The translations under genes were made by a program, and so were the position numbers. A model generated the notes under the pieces. The model worked only from the letters and a program-made list of their open reading frames with translations. It searched no databases and was not told the DNA's origin. A stretch of DNA of 64,000 nt from Lutibacter sp. (lineage in GTDB: Bacteria > Bacteroidota > Bacteroidia > Flavobacteriales > Flavobacteriaceae): contig JAKIVA010000007.1 in the NCBI GenBank assembly GCA_021647265.1, forward strand, positions 1 through 64,000, written 5' to 3'. Positions 8,763 to 17,080 of this stretch are shown here, piece after piece. How positions within the stretch are numbered: position 1 is the stretch's first letter; each line of letters opens with the position of its first letter.

Positions 8763-10094
8763 TTATTTTCCCATTCCTTTCATCATTTGCATCATTTGTC
8801 TGCTACCACCACCTTGCATCATTTTCATCATTTTACTCATTTGAGTAAACTGTTTGAGCAATTGATTTACTTCTTGAATAGATGTTCCAGATCCCTTTGC
8901 TAGTCTTTTTTTTCTACTTGCATTTATTGTTTTAGGCTGGCTACGTTCTTCAGGAGTCATAGAGTGAATGATAGCTTCAATGCTTTTAAAAGCATCATCA
9001 TCAATATCAACATCTTTCATCATTTTACCAACACCAGGAATCATACCCATCAAATCTTTCATATTCCCCATTTTTTTGATTTGCTGAATTTGCTTCAAAA
9101 AATCATCAAACCCAAATTGGTTTTTAGCAATTTTCTTTTGAATTTTTCTGGCTTCTTCTTCATCGTATTGCTCTTGAGCACGTTCAACCAATGAAATAAC
9201 ATCTCCCATTCCCAGGATACGTTCAGCCATACGATCAGGATGGAAAACGTCAATAGCTTCCATTTTTTCTCCAGTACCAATAAATTTAATTGGTTTATTA
9301 ACAATTGTTTTTATTGATAAAGCAGCACCACCACGAGTATCACCATCTAATTTTGTAAGAACAACACCTTCAAAATTTAAAATATCATTGAAACTTTTTG
9401 CAGTATTTACGGCATCTTGCCCAGTCATAGCATCTACAACAAACAATGTTTCTTGAGGATTAACAGCTTTGTGAATATTAGAAATTTCTGTCATCATTTG
9501 CTCATCAACAGCCAAACGACCGGCAGTATCAATAATCACAACATTTTTACCAGTAGCTTTTGCATGTTTTACGGCATTTTTTGAAATTTCAACAGGATTT
9601 TTGTTTTCAACTTCAGCATATACTTCTACACCAATTTGTTCACCTACAACCTGTAATTGATTTATTGCAGCAGGTCTATATACATCACAAGCAACCAATA
9701 AAACTTGTTTTGATTTTTTTGTTTTTAAATAGTTAGCAAGTTTACCTGAAAAGGTTGTTTTTCCTGAACCTTGTAAACCAGACATTAGTATAATAGTTGG
9801 TGTTCCTGAAAGGTTGATACCAACAGTTTCTCCACCCATTAAACGAGTTAGTTCATCTTTTACCAGTTTTACCATTAATTGGCCAGGATTTAACGTAGTT
9901 AATACGTTTTGTCCTAGCGCTTTTTCTTTAATGGTAGTTGTAAAGTTTTTGGCTATTTTAAAGTTAACATCAGCATCTAAAAGTGCTCTTCTAACTTCTT
10001 TCAAAGTTTCTGCAACATTTACTTCGGTAATTTTTCCATGCCCTTTGAGTACATGAAGGGCTTTATCTAATTTATCACTTAAATTATTAAACAT
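8763..10094 (-). CDS. ffh: Signal recognition particle protein Ffh (SRP54)
   Basis: GTPase and signal-sequence-binding subunit of the signal recognition particle, which delivers nascent membrane proteins to the FtsY receptor. The 443-residue protein has an N domain, the G1 P-loop GLQGSGKTT at 106-114, DVYRPAAINQL, DTAGRLAVDEQ, TKLDGDTRGG, and a methionine-rich M domain ending in QMMQMMKGMGK. The RNA partner is encoded at about 52.3 kb in this window. A -7-like TATATTTG lies 27 bases upstream of the ATG. Confidence 0.97.
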   Translation of the reverse strand: MFNNLSDKLDKALHVLKGHGKITEVNVAETLKEVRRALLDADVNFKIAKNFTTTIKEKALGQNVLTTLNPGQLMVKLVKDELTRLMGGETVGINLSGTPTIILMSGLQGSGKTTFSGKLANYLKTKKSKQVLLVACDVYRPAAINQLQVVGEQIGVEVYAEVENKNPVEISKNAVKHAKATGKNVVIIDTAGRLAVDEQMMTEISNIHKAVNPQETLFVVDAMTGQDAVNTAKSFNDILNFEGVVLTKLDGDTRGGAALSIKTIVNKPIKFIGTGEKMEAIDVFHPDRMAERILGMGDVISLVERAQEQYDEEEARKIQKKIAKNQFGFDDFLKQIQQIKKMGNMKDLMGMIPGVGKMMKDVDIDDDAFKSIEAIIHSMTPEERSQPKTINASRKKRLAKGSGTSIQEVNQLLKQFTQMSKMMKMMQGGGSRQMMQMMKGMGK

Positions 10095-10121
10095 AGATTT
10101 TCACTTCGTTTTTTAGAAATG

Positions 10122-10129
10122 CAAATATA
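10122..10129 (-). promoter_or_regulatory. Putative -7 promoter element of ffh
   Basis: The minus strand reads TATATTTG, an exact match to TAnnTTTG, 27 bases before the ffh start. This would give a leader of roughly 20 nucleotides. No clear TTG is found at the -33 distance. Confidence 0.45.
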
Positions 10130-10329
10130 CTAAAATGTCTGAATAGTATTAATATTTGGGAAATCATTTTGTTAAAAAAAGAATTTAAAATAAAGGTTTT
10201 CTTAACTGTAAAATACTTGAAATTAAACGTGTAAGAATATGAGGCAATTGTGAAAACGTTATAGTGATAATAATTGCAATATATCTCATAAAATTAGTAG
10301 AAATTTGCACAATATTTAAATAGGATATA

Positions 10330-12024
10330 ATGAAAAGAATTATAATAATTGGCGGGTTGTCAGCAGGGCCATCAGCAGCAGCTAAAGCGAGAAGAGAGGA
10401 TGAGAATGTTGAAATATTGCTTTTTGAAAAAGGCATTAATATTAGTTACGCAACTTGTGGAATGCCTTACGCTTTTTCAGGAATTATTGAAAATCGGAGT
10501 GATTTAATTGTTGTTGACCCAGAGTTAATGAAGAATAGATTTAATATTGATGTGAAATTAAATGAAGAAATTATTAATATTGATACTGAAAATAAAATTG
10601 TCTATTCAAAGCACAGCGATTACAGTTATGATAAGTTGGTGTTTGCTACTGGAGCAACATCAATAGTTCCACCAATTAAAAATATAAAAAGAGCAACCAA
10701 CTGGTCAACGTGTAGGTCAATGATTGATTTTGATAAAATTATGAAAGAAGGTTTAGCAACTTCTTCAAAATATATTACAATAATTGGAGCTGGGTTGATT
10801 GGCGTTGAAGTTGCTGAAAATTTACGTAAAGCAGGTAAAGAGGTTACCTTAATAGAAGGTGATAATCAAATTTTAACAATGTGGCAGCAAAAATTTAGCA
10901 ACTTTGCTGAAACAATTTTAAAAAGTGAAGGAATTAAGGTGTTTACGTCAAGTTTTGTAAAAGAATTTGAATTAGATGATATTGGCAAAATAATAGGTGT
11001 TAAAATTGAAGGAAAAGAAGTTATTAAAACCGATTTTGTAATTGTAAGCGTTGGTATAAAACCAACTACAGATTTATTAATTCAAAAAGGAGCAAAACAC
11101 ACCAAAAATGGGGCGTTGATTGTGAATGAACGTATGGAAACATCTTTAAAAGACGTCTATGCAGCTGGAGATAATGTTTCCATCAAAAACTTACAAACTA
11201 ATGAGTATGATTACTTTCCATTAGGAACACATTCAAATAAAGCAGGAAGGGCTGCAGGAGCCAATGCAGTAGGGAAAGATATTGTTTTTAAAGGTGCTTA
11301 TAAAACAGCAATTATAAAAGTGTTTAATTACACTTTAGCAAGAACAGGTTTAAATACCAAGTACTTAAAAGAAAATAATATACCATTTAAAACTGTATTA
11401 ACAGTTGTTGGATCAACACCAAGTTATTATCCAAATGCAAAAGATTTATTTACAGAATTGTATTTCAATCCTGAAACTGAAGAAATTTTAGGAGCTGAAT
11501 TATTTGGTGAAGTAGGTGTAGATAAAAGAGTAGATGTTTTAAGTACAGCAATTTACGCGAAATTAAAAATTACAGATTTGTCACAATTAGATTTAGCGTA
11601 TGCACCACCTTTTTCACCAGCTAAAGATCCAGTTGTAGTTACAAGTTTTGTTGCTAAAAATATGTTAGAAAATAATGGAGATCAAATTTCTGTAGAAGAA
11701 TTAGAATTAATTGTTAACGGTAAAAACACCTCTGATTTTCTTTTAATTGATACAAGAACTGTTGAGGAATTTATGGAAGGTGCAGTACCAAATGCAATTA
11801 ATATTCCCACAGATGAAATTAGAAATTATATAGATTTTATAAAGAAAGAAAATAAGCCAATTATTTTAATTTGCCGAAGAGGTGTTAGAGCATATATTGC
11901 ACAATTAATTTTAAAACATAATAATATTCCTAATGTTTTGAATTTAGCGGGAGGAATGAAAGTTTGGACTTTATTTAGCGATAAAGTTATTATTCCAGCA
12001 CCAGTTTCTATCAACAAAAACTAA
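10330..12024 (+). CDS. CoA-disulfide reductase / rhodanese fusion flavoprotein
   Basis: FAD- and NAD(P)H-dependent pyridine nucleotide-disulfide oxidoreductase of the CoA-disulfide reductase type with a C-terminal rhodanese domain, 564 residues. The N-terminal dinucleotide motif is IIIIGGLSAGPSAAAKAR; the redox cysteine is Cys43 in SYATCGMPY; the second nucleotide fold is TIIGAGLIGVEVAENLRKAG. After the dimerisation domain comes LLIDTRTVEEFMEGAVPNAINIP and the rhodanese loop CRRGVRA with Cys515. Known members reduce CoA disulfides, polysulfides or persulfides; the substrate here is not fixed. An AraC regulator follows 86 bases downstream and could be linked functionally. Confidence 0.85.
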   Translation: MKRIIIIGGLSAGPSAAAKARREDENVEILLFEKGINISYATCGMPYAFSGIIENRSDLIVVDPELMKNRFNIDVKLNEEIINIDTENKIVYSKHSDYSYDKLVFATGATSIVPPIKNIKRATNWSTCRSMIDFDKIMKEGLATSSKYITIIGAGLIGVEVAENLRKAGKEVTLIEGDNQILTMWQQKFSNFAETILKSEGIKVFTSSFVKEFELDDIGKIIGVKIEGKEVIKTDFVIVSVGIKPTTDLLIQKGAKHTKNGALIVNERMETSLKDVYAAGDNVSIKNLQTNEYDYFPLGTHSNKAGRAAGANAVGKDIVFKGAYKTAIIKVFNYTLARTGLNTKYLKENNIPFKTVLTVVGSTPSYYPNAKDLFTELYFNPETEEILGAELFGEVGVDKRVDVLSTAIYAKLKITDLSQLDLAYAPPFSPAKDPVVVTSFVAKNMLENNGDQISVEELELIVNGKNTSDFLLIDTRTVEEFMEGAVPNAINIPTDEIRNYIDFIKKENKPIILICRRGVRAYIAQLILKHNNIPNVLNLAGGMKVWTLFSDKVIIPAPVSINKN

Positions 12025-12061
12025 AAGATATTTGTTTGTCTAATAATTTATTTTAATTAGA

Positions 12062-12091
12062 TTGTGTGTTTCTAATTTTTTTCGATATTTG
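12062..12091 (+). promoter_or_regulatory. Putative Bacteroidota-type promoter of the AraC regulator gene
   Basis: TTG at 12062-12064 and GATATTTG at 12084-12091 are separated by exactly 19 bases, matching the -33/-7 architecture with one mismatch in TAnnTTTG. The start codon is 19 bases further on. This argues that the regulator is not only read from the upstream reductase promoter. Confidence 0.5.
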
Positions 12092-12110
12092 TAAAAATTA
12101 AATTTTATAG

Positions 12111-13043
12111 ATGGAACAAATTATAAAAATAAATTCTATTGAACAGATACATGAGGTATTAAATTTAGATAAACCAGAGCATCCTTTAATTACGGTAATC
12201 AATGTTTCCGATTTAGAAATACCACAAGAAATGGTAGGTGTAAAAGTTGTAACAAACATGTATTGTATTGCTTTAAAAGATGAGTATTGTGGTTTGGAAT
12301 ATGGTTGGAGTAGTTATGATTTTGGAAATGGAACGTTACTTTTTACAGCACCACATCAAGCTTTTTCTGCTACAAAACCCCTGACTAAAAATGAAGAAGA
12401 AGGATGGATGCTTTTTTTTCATCCAGATTTTCTCAAAAAGTCATTTTTGGCAAAAAAGATAAGTCAGTACAGTTTTTTTGAATACCAAGCCAATGAGGCG
12501 CTACATCTTTCTAAATCAGAAAGAAATATACTTACTAATATAATTTCAAACATTCGAGAAGAATATATTAAAAAGACTGATTCCCAAAGCCAAAGCATCA
12601 TTATTTCAAATTTAGAATTATTACTTAACTATTCACTTCGTTTTTATGAACGTCAATTTATTAATCGGAGTATTGATAATCAAGATATTGTATCTAAATT
12701 TGAAATTATTTTAAATACCTTTCTAGATGAAAATTCATTATCTAAAAATGGAATTCCAACGATTCACCAATTTGCAGAAAAAGTTAATTTATCCTCAAAC
12801 TATTTAAGTGATTTGGTTCGAAAAGTAACTGGAATTTCTGCCAAAGATCACATCAATAATCTAGTGCTAAGAAAAGCCGAAGAAATGCTATTAAACAGCA
12901 ATAATTCAGTAAGTGAAATAGCCTATTTACTAGGTTTTAATTACCCACATTATTTCACGCGCTTTTTTAAATTAAAAATAGGTATTACACCTAGCAATTA
13001 CCGAAAGATAAACAATTACACACCTGTTATGCATATCATATAA
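12111..13043 (+). CDS. AraC-family transcriptional regulator
   Basis: A 310-residue regulator with an N-terminal sensing region (about 1-200) and a C-terminal double helix-turn-helix (about 215-305). The second HTH is clear: NNSVSEIAYLLGFNYPHYF followed by TRFFKLKIGITPSNYRK. The first includes TIHQFAEKVNLSSNYLSDL. The N-terminal part, with GWSSYDFGNGTLLFTAPHQ, resembles the cupin-like sensing domain of many flavobacterial AraC proteins. The effector is unknown. Candidate targets are the upstream reductase-rhodanese gene or the downstream surface cassette; the sequence does not decide. Confidence 0.85.
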   Translation: MEQIIKINSIEQIHEVLNLDKPEHPLITVINVSDLEIPQEMVGVKVVTNMYCIALKDEYCGLEYGWSSYDFGNGTLLFTAPHQAFSATKPLTKNEEEGWMLFFHPDFLKKSFLAKKISQYSFFEYQANEALHLSKSERNILTNIISNIREEYIKKTDSQSQSIIISNLELLLNYSLRFYERQFINRSIDNQDIVSKFEIILNTFLDENSLSKNGIPTIHQFAEKVNLSSNYLSDLVRKVTGISAKDHINNLVLRKAEEMLLNSNNSVSEIAYLLGFNYPHYFTRFFKLKIGITPSNYRKINNYTPVMHII

Positions 13044-13484
13044 AATCTAGAGGAATACTATTTTCTAATTTTCCAATATTCAAAAAAATATTAAATAATT
13101 TAGGCTTTGGTATTTGCCCTTTTTTATATACGAAATATCTGTAGACTTAAGTGTGAAAATTTGTTTACATAAACATATAAGAATTAGTTAATTCTATAAG
13201 AAACTCTTTAATAAGTAATTTTTCAGTAAAAACAGTAAAAAGTGTTAGTTATTTTAGTTTTTGTGTTAGTATAATTAACGACTTCTTTTTTAGATTTGGA
13301 AAATATTTTAAAATTTGCCATTTATTTGTAATAAAATGCTGTTTATCGGTGATTATTTACTGTTTAGCGAGTAAGCATTAATTTAGTTTTATTGATTTAG
13401 ATGTTGAATTATTAAAATATTAAGTTTTACCTAAAAGTATTTGGGTTAATTTTAATAATGTTTTTTTAATCAATACAATTCAAT
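13044..13484. other. 441-bp AT-rich intergenic region before the surface-protein cassette
   Basis: No open frame worth reporting and no recognisable RNA. The sequence is very AT-rich with runs such as aaaacagtaaaaagtgttag. No exact TTG-N19-TAnnTTTG pair is found. The length suggests a regulated upstream region for the gene starting at 13485. Confidence 0.4.
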
Positions 13485-14009
13485 ATGAAGCAAAAATTAC
13501 TTTTTAGTAGTATCCTACTTTTTTTTATAGTTACATTTCAATTTGCGATAGCCCAAAGTATACAAAGTGATTATTTGGTACGTTCCACTACAGGAGTTTC
13601 GGGTTCATCAGTAACTAGTTCTCAAAATGATAAAACCTTTATCGTTCAACAAAGTGTAGGTCAATCTAGTGCGATTGGTACTTTTAATACAACTAAGTAT
13701 TCCATACGTCAAGGATTTATACAACCTGATGTACTTTCTAAAATTATTAACAATAACATTTCTTTAGATTTAGAGGCTAGTTTTTATCCAAATCCATTTG
13801 TAGAAAGTGTCACTTTAGCGTTTGTCGAAAAAATTGAAGGAAAAGTTGAAGTTGCTGTTTTTGATATGCTAGGAAGGTTAGTATTTTTAAATAGCTATAT
13901 AGCAGAACAAAATTTAAAGGTGCAATTTCACAACCTCTCGGTGTCCGATTATATTCTAAAAGTAACCGCCAATAATAAACAATTCGTTAAGAATATTATA
14001 AAAAAGTAA
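13485..14009 (+). CDS. T9SS type A sorting-domain protein, small
   Basis: A 174-residue secreted protein. Residues 1-23 form a signal peptide ending FAIAQ. A short middle region with TFIVQQSVGQSSAIGTF and YSIRQGFIQP precedes a C-terminal type A sorting domain starting at FYPNPFVESVTLAF (about 98) and ending in KQFVKNIIKK. Such domains direct export through the type IX system and are then removed. The mature part is only about 70 residues, so it may act as a small surface factor. It is first in a three-gene cassette with the beta-barrel protein (67 bases downstream) and the tail-fibre-like protein. Confidence 0.75.
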   Translation: MKQKLLFSSILLFFIVTFQFAIAQSIQSDYLVRSTTGVSGSSVTSSQNDKTFIVQQSVGQSSAIGTFNTTKYSIRQGFIQPDVLSKIINNNISLDLEASFYPNPFVESVTLAFVEKIEGKVEVAVFDMLGRLVFLNSYIAEQNLKVQFHNLSVSDYILKVTANNKQFVKNIIKK

Positions 14010-14076
14010 ACTTCAGTTAAAGGATACCAAAAACATATATAAAAATTACAACCAAACATTAATCAATTATTTACCG

Positions 14077-14715
14077 ATGAAAAAAATTACTTTATTACTA
14101 TTAGTACTAGCAGCAACAACCTCATTTGCACAACAGATTTACATTGAAGGTGGAAAAACGCTAGCATCTTTTGACTATAAGAACTCACAAGGAGTTCGCC
14201 TTGATAATTTACAAGCAACGCCACACAGTTTTATGACTGTAGGGTACAGAGATCAATTATTCATAAAAAATTTAAATATATCCTTAGGAACAAGTTATGC
14301 TGGTTATGGAGCCATTGGAAGTGATGATACTGTTGGGAATTATATGGAGTGGGATGTTAACTATTTAGAGTTTAATACAGGGTTGGACTATAAATTGTTT
14401 AAAATTAAGAAGGCTCATGTTTATATTAAAGGAACCGCTTCTGTGGCTTTTTTAGTTCAAGGAACACAAACAATTAACAATAAGGTAATTGATTTGAAAA
14501 ATCAGGATGATTTTGATAAAAACGTATTTGATTTTAGAGCGGGGGTTGGCTTTACTCACCCTATATCTGAAAATTTAGCTTTCTACGTACAATATATGCG
14601 TGGAAAAAGTTTAAAATTAAAAGATGGAACGGCAGTAACGGATGATCAGGAAGAATTAAGATATGTGAGTGATAATATAAGTTTTGGTTTATTGATTAAC
14701 ATAGCCAAAAAATAA
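14077..14715 (+). CDS. Outer-membrane beta-barrel protein
   Basis: A 212-residue protein with a clear signal peptide (LLLLVLAATTSFAQ, cleavage near 19). The rest alternates hydrophobic and polar residues as in a small 8-10 strand barrel: SLGTSYAGYGAIG, LEFNTGLDYKLF, VYIKGTASVAFLV, FDFRAGVGFTHPI, LAFYVQYMRG and a last strand NISFGLLINIAKK. No family name is certain. It sits between a T9SS type A protein and the tail-fibre-like protein with gaps of 67 and 52 bases, suggesting one operon. A role in anchoring or exporting its neighbours is inference only. Confidence 0.7.
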   Translation: MKKITLLLLVLAATTSFAQQIYIEGGKTLASFDYKNSQGVRLDNLQATPHSFMTVGYRDQLFIKNLNISLGTSYAGYGAIGSDDTVGNYMEWDVNYLEFNTGLDYKLFKIKKAHVYIKGTASVAFLVQGTQTINNKVIDLKNQDDFDKNVFDFRAGVGFTHPISENLAFYVQYMRGKSLKLKDGTAVTDDQEELRYVSDNISFGLLINIAKK

Positions 14716-14767
14716 CTAGTAACATTTCAATTAAAAAAATAAGTCTAAAAAAATACAACAACCAATT

Positions 14768-16321
14768 ATGAAAAAATTAGCACTATTATTAATATTTATA
14801 CTAACCATATTTCAAGGGATTTCACAAACCAAAGGGATTAGTTATCAAGCTGTTATTTTGAACCCAGAGGCACAAGAAATACCAGGGGTAAATGCAGAGG
14901 GTAATATTTTAGCCAATACTACCGTTGGAATCCAATTTACCATTATAGACGCATCAGGAAATCAAGAATATCAAGAAAGTCATACTACAAGTACAGATAA
15001 CTATGGAATGCTAAACTTATTAATAGGAGCAGGGAATCCTTCAAGCAGTACTGGTTTTTCAGAAATATTATGGGATGGAACAACCAAAAGATTGAAAGTA
15101 GCCATTGATTTTTCAGGAGGTAGTAATTATTCACCTTTAAGTGAGCAAAACCTTACCTATATGCCACAGCCTCCAACAGAACAAGTATCAGCTGCAATTG
15201 AAACCAACGCAGAGGCGATAACTAACGAAATAATAAGAGCAACAGCTGCAGAAGAACTTAATGCTGAAGATTTAGCAGCAGAAGTGTTAAGAGCCACAAC
15301 GGCAGAAGGGGTAATCCAATCAGATGTAGATGCAAATCAAGCGGCAAGTGAATTAGCCGATGCAACACTAACTACAGATTTAGCAGCAGAAGTATTAAGA
15401 GCAACCACGGCAGAAGGGGTAATCCAATCAGATGTAGATGCAAACCAAGTGGCAAGTGAATTAGCCGACGCAACACTAACAACAGATTTAGCAACAGAAG
15501 TATCAAGAGCCACCACGGCAGAAGGAGTAATCCAATCAGATGTAGATGCAAACCAAGTGGCAAGTGAATTAGCCGATGCAACACTAACTACAGATTTAGC
15601 AGCAGAAGTATTAAGAGCAACAACAGCAGAAGGAGTAATCCAATCAGATGTAGATGCAAATCAAGTGGCAAGTGAATTAGCCGATGCAACACTAACAACA
15701 GATTTAGCAGCAGAAGTATTAAGAGCAACCACAGCAGAAGGAGTTAATGCCACAGCAATTTCGGCACTGCAAGCAGAACAAATAACTCAAAATACTGCTA
15801 TTGCTGCTAATACTGCTACAATAGGTGAAATAAAACAAACTATTGCTTTATCTATGCCTAGTGGTTGGGTAAAGCTAGACGGTGCAGCTATTTCTAGTTT
15901 AACTAGCACACAGCAAACTGAAGCTGCAAACCTTGGTTTAGTTGGAAACTTGCCAAATGCAACAAATGCCTATTTAAGTCAAAACGGTGGTACTTTAGGA
16001 AGTGTAAGTGGTAGTAATTCTAAAACCATTGCTCAAAATAACCTACCTAATGTAACCCTTTCAGGAACAGCAAATTCCGCAGGAAATCATCGCCATTATA
16101 TTTATGGAAATACAAGTGATGACCTTTCAGCTGCAGGAGGTAACAGTGATTATGTGCTTTCAAATTATGATGGATCGGGAGTTGGAGAGTATACTGCTGC
16201 TGCTGGAGCTCATACACATACTGTAACAACATCATCTATTAATGGAGGTGTTACGCAACAAGCAATGGATATTACACCAACAACGTTAAGTGTCAATACC
16301 TATATTTATTTAGGATTGTAG
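14768..16321 (+). CDS. Tail-fibre-like repetitive surface protein
   Basis: A 517-residue secreted protein in three parts. First, a signal peptide (cleavage near GISQ, residue 19) and a beta-rich domain (about 20-135, beginning KGISYQAVILNP). Second, a helical region (about 145-340) made of 36-residue repeats such as LRATTAEGVIQSDVDANQ, likely a trimeric coiled coil. Third, a glycine- and asparagine-rich tip with GSVSGSNSKTIAQNNLPNVT, GNHRHYIYG, AGAHTHTVT and final TLSVNTYIYLGL, resembling the receptor-binding tips of phage tail fibres and tail-collar proteins. There are no phage genes nearby and it starts like a host-exported protein, so it is probably a host surface fibre or adhesin. Confidence 0.7.
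   Translation: MKKLALLLIFILTIFQGISQTKGISYQAVILNPEAQEIPGVNAEGNILANTTVGIQFTIIDASGNQEYQESHTTSTDNYGMLNLLIGAGNPSSSTGFSEILWDGTTKRLKVAIDFSGGSNYSPLSEQNLTYMPQPPTEQVSAAIETNAEAITNEIIRATAAEELNAEDLAAEVLRATTAEGVIQSDVDANQAASELADATLTTDLAAEVLRATTAEGVIQSDVDANQVASELADATLTTDLATEVSRATTAEGVIQSDVDANQVASELADATLTTDLAAEVLRATTAEGVIQSDVDANQVASELADATLTTDLAAEVLRATTAEGVNATAISALQAEQITQNTAIAANTATIGEIKQTIALSMPSGWVKLDGAAISSLTSTQQTEAANLGLVGNLPNATNAYLSQNGGTLGSVSGSNSKTIAQNNLPNVTLSGTANSAGNHRHYIYGNTSDDLSAAGGNSDYVLSNYDGSGVGEYTAAAGAHTHTVTTSSINGGVTQQAMDITPTTLSVNTYIYLGL
15272..15745 (+). repeat. 108-bp in-frame tandem repeat, about 4.4 copies
   Basis: Units start at 15272, 15380, 15488, 15596 and 15704, each at ttagc; the last is partial. 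Exact 108-bp spacing encodes 36 residues per unit, such as LAAEVLRATTAEGVIQSD followed by VDANQ-x-ASELADATLTTD. Copies differ by only a few bases, so recent expansion or homogenisation is likely. A degenerate unit (EIIRATAAEELNAED) precedes them. Confidence 0.92.
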
Positions 16322-16362
16322 CTTGTTTTTAATAATTTTCTTAGAATAAATAACTTATTAAC

Positions 16363-16395
16363 AAAAGGTTTCAGGGTAATTCTGAAACCTTTTTT
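16363..16395 (+). terminator. Rho-independent terminator after the tail-fibre-like gene
   Basis: aaaaggtttcag (16363-16374) pairs with ctgaaacctttt from 16382 across a 7-base loop and is followed by further T residues. It lies 42 bases after the stop codon and closes the three-gene surface cassette. Confidence 0.8.
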
Positions 16396-16487
16396 GCATA
16401 AAATGAATACTACTTTTTACACGTTGTGCATTTTGGTTCTATAAACTTACTATTACGTCTGTTCGAATAATTTTTGATAAAAAATGG

Positions 16488-16529
16488 TATCGAGAACAGC
16501 TGTTTTAGCTGAAAAACCTATTCTCGATA
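16488..16529. repeat. Intergenic hairpin between convergent genes
   Basis: Perfect 9-bp arms tatcgagaa (16488-16496) and ttctcgata (16521-16529) enclose a second small stem, cagct/agctg. It lies in the 281-base gap between the tail-fibre-like gene and msrB, which otherwise holds only the terminator above. It could be a terminator for msrB or a palindromic repeat remnant. Confidence 0.45.
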
Positions 16530-16602
16530 TTAATTTCAAGCCTAAAAAGGTTAAAATTCACTCGTATTGACAAAATTTTATCATAATGCACTTCAGGGTT
16601 GG

Positions 16603-17076
16603 TTATTCTCCCTTTACAAACTTAATAGACGTTGTATTTACACAATAGCGTTTTCCAGTAGTTTCTTTTGGACCATCCTCAAAAACATGACCTAAATGAC
16701 TTCCGCAGGAGGCACAAATTATTTCAGTACGTGTCATCCCATGCGTTTTGTCTAAAACATACTCTACAGTTCCTTTGATGGCATCGTCAAAAGAAGGCCA
16801 TCCACAATGTGATTCAAATTTGCTGTTTGATTTAAATAGCTGTAAATCACAGGCGGCACAGTGATATGTTCCCTTTTCAAATGTTGAAGTATAACCACTT
16901 TCACTTGGAGCATCTGTTCCTTTTTGACGTAACACAAAGTATTGTTGAGCAGTTAAAGTTTCTTTCCACTCTTTTTCAGTTTTAGTTATTTTTTTAATCA
17001 TTTCATTCTTTTTTTCTTGTGAATAACTCACAGCAATACTTGTTAATAATAAGGTAATTAAAAATATATTTTTCAT
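16603..17076 (-). CDS. msrB: Peptide-methionine (R)-S-oxide reductase MsrB, exported
   Basis: Reduces methionine-R-sulfoxide in oxidised proteins. The 157-residue protein has an N-terminal signal peptide (ending about SYSQ, residue 20), so it should act in the periplasm. Zinc-binding pairs CAAC and CASC, the substrate motif HCGWPSF, and the catalytic Cys145 in GKRYCVNTTS are all present. It lies 4 bases after the alpha/beta hydrolase gene on the same strand and is probably co-transcribed with it. How the catalytic cysteine is re-reduced in the periplasm is not shown here. Confidence 0.94.
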   Translation of the reverse strand: MKNIFLITLLLTSIAVSYSQEKKNEMIKKITKTEKEWKETLTAQQYFVLRQKGTDAPSESGYTSTFEKGTYHCAACDLQLFKSNSKFESHCGWPSFDDAIKGTVEYVLDKTHGMTRTEIICASCGSHLGHVFEDGPKETTGKRYCVNTTSIKFVKGE

Positions 17077-17080
17077 AATA

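Noticed and set aside
10185..10436. 83-residue leftward open frame upstream of the reductase-rhodanese gene
   Set aside because: It overlaps the start of a well-supported gene on the other strand and has no family features.
15372..15584. Leucine/histidine-rich open frame on the minus strand
   Set aside because: It is the complement of the repeat-encoding gene and simply mirrors its tandem repeats.
15272..15745. Regularly spaced repeat considered as a CRISPR array
   Set aside because: The 108-bp units are contiguous without unique spacers and lie in frame within a long coding sequence; there are no cas genes.
14768..16321. Prophage indicated by a tail-fibre-like protein
   Set aside because: No integrase, capsid, terminase or other tail genes lie nearby, and the protein has a host-type signal peptide.
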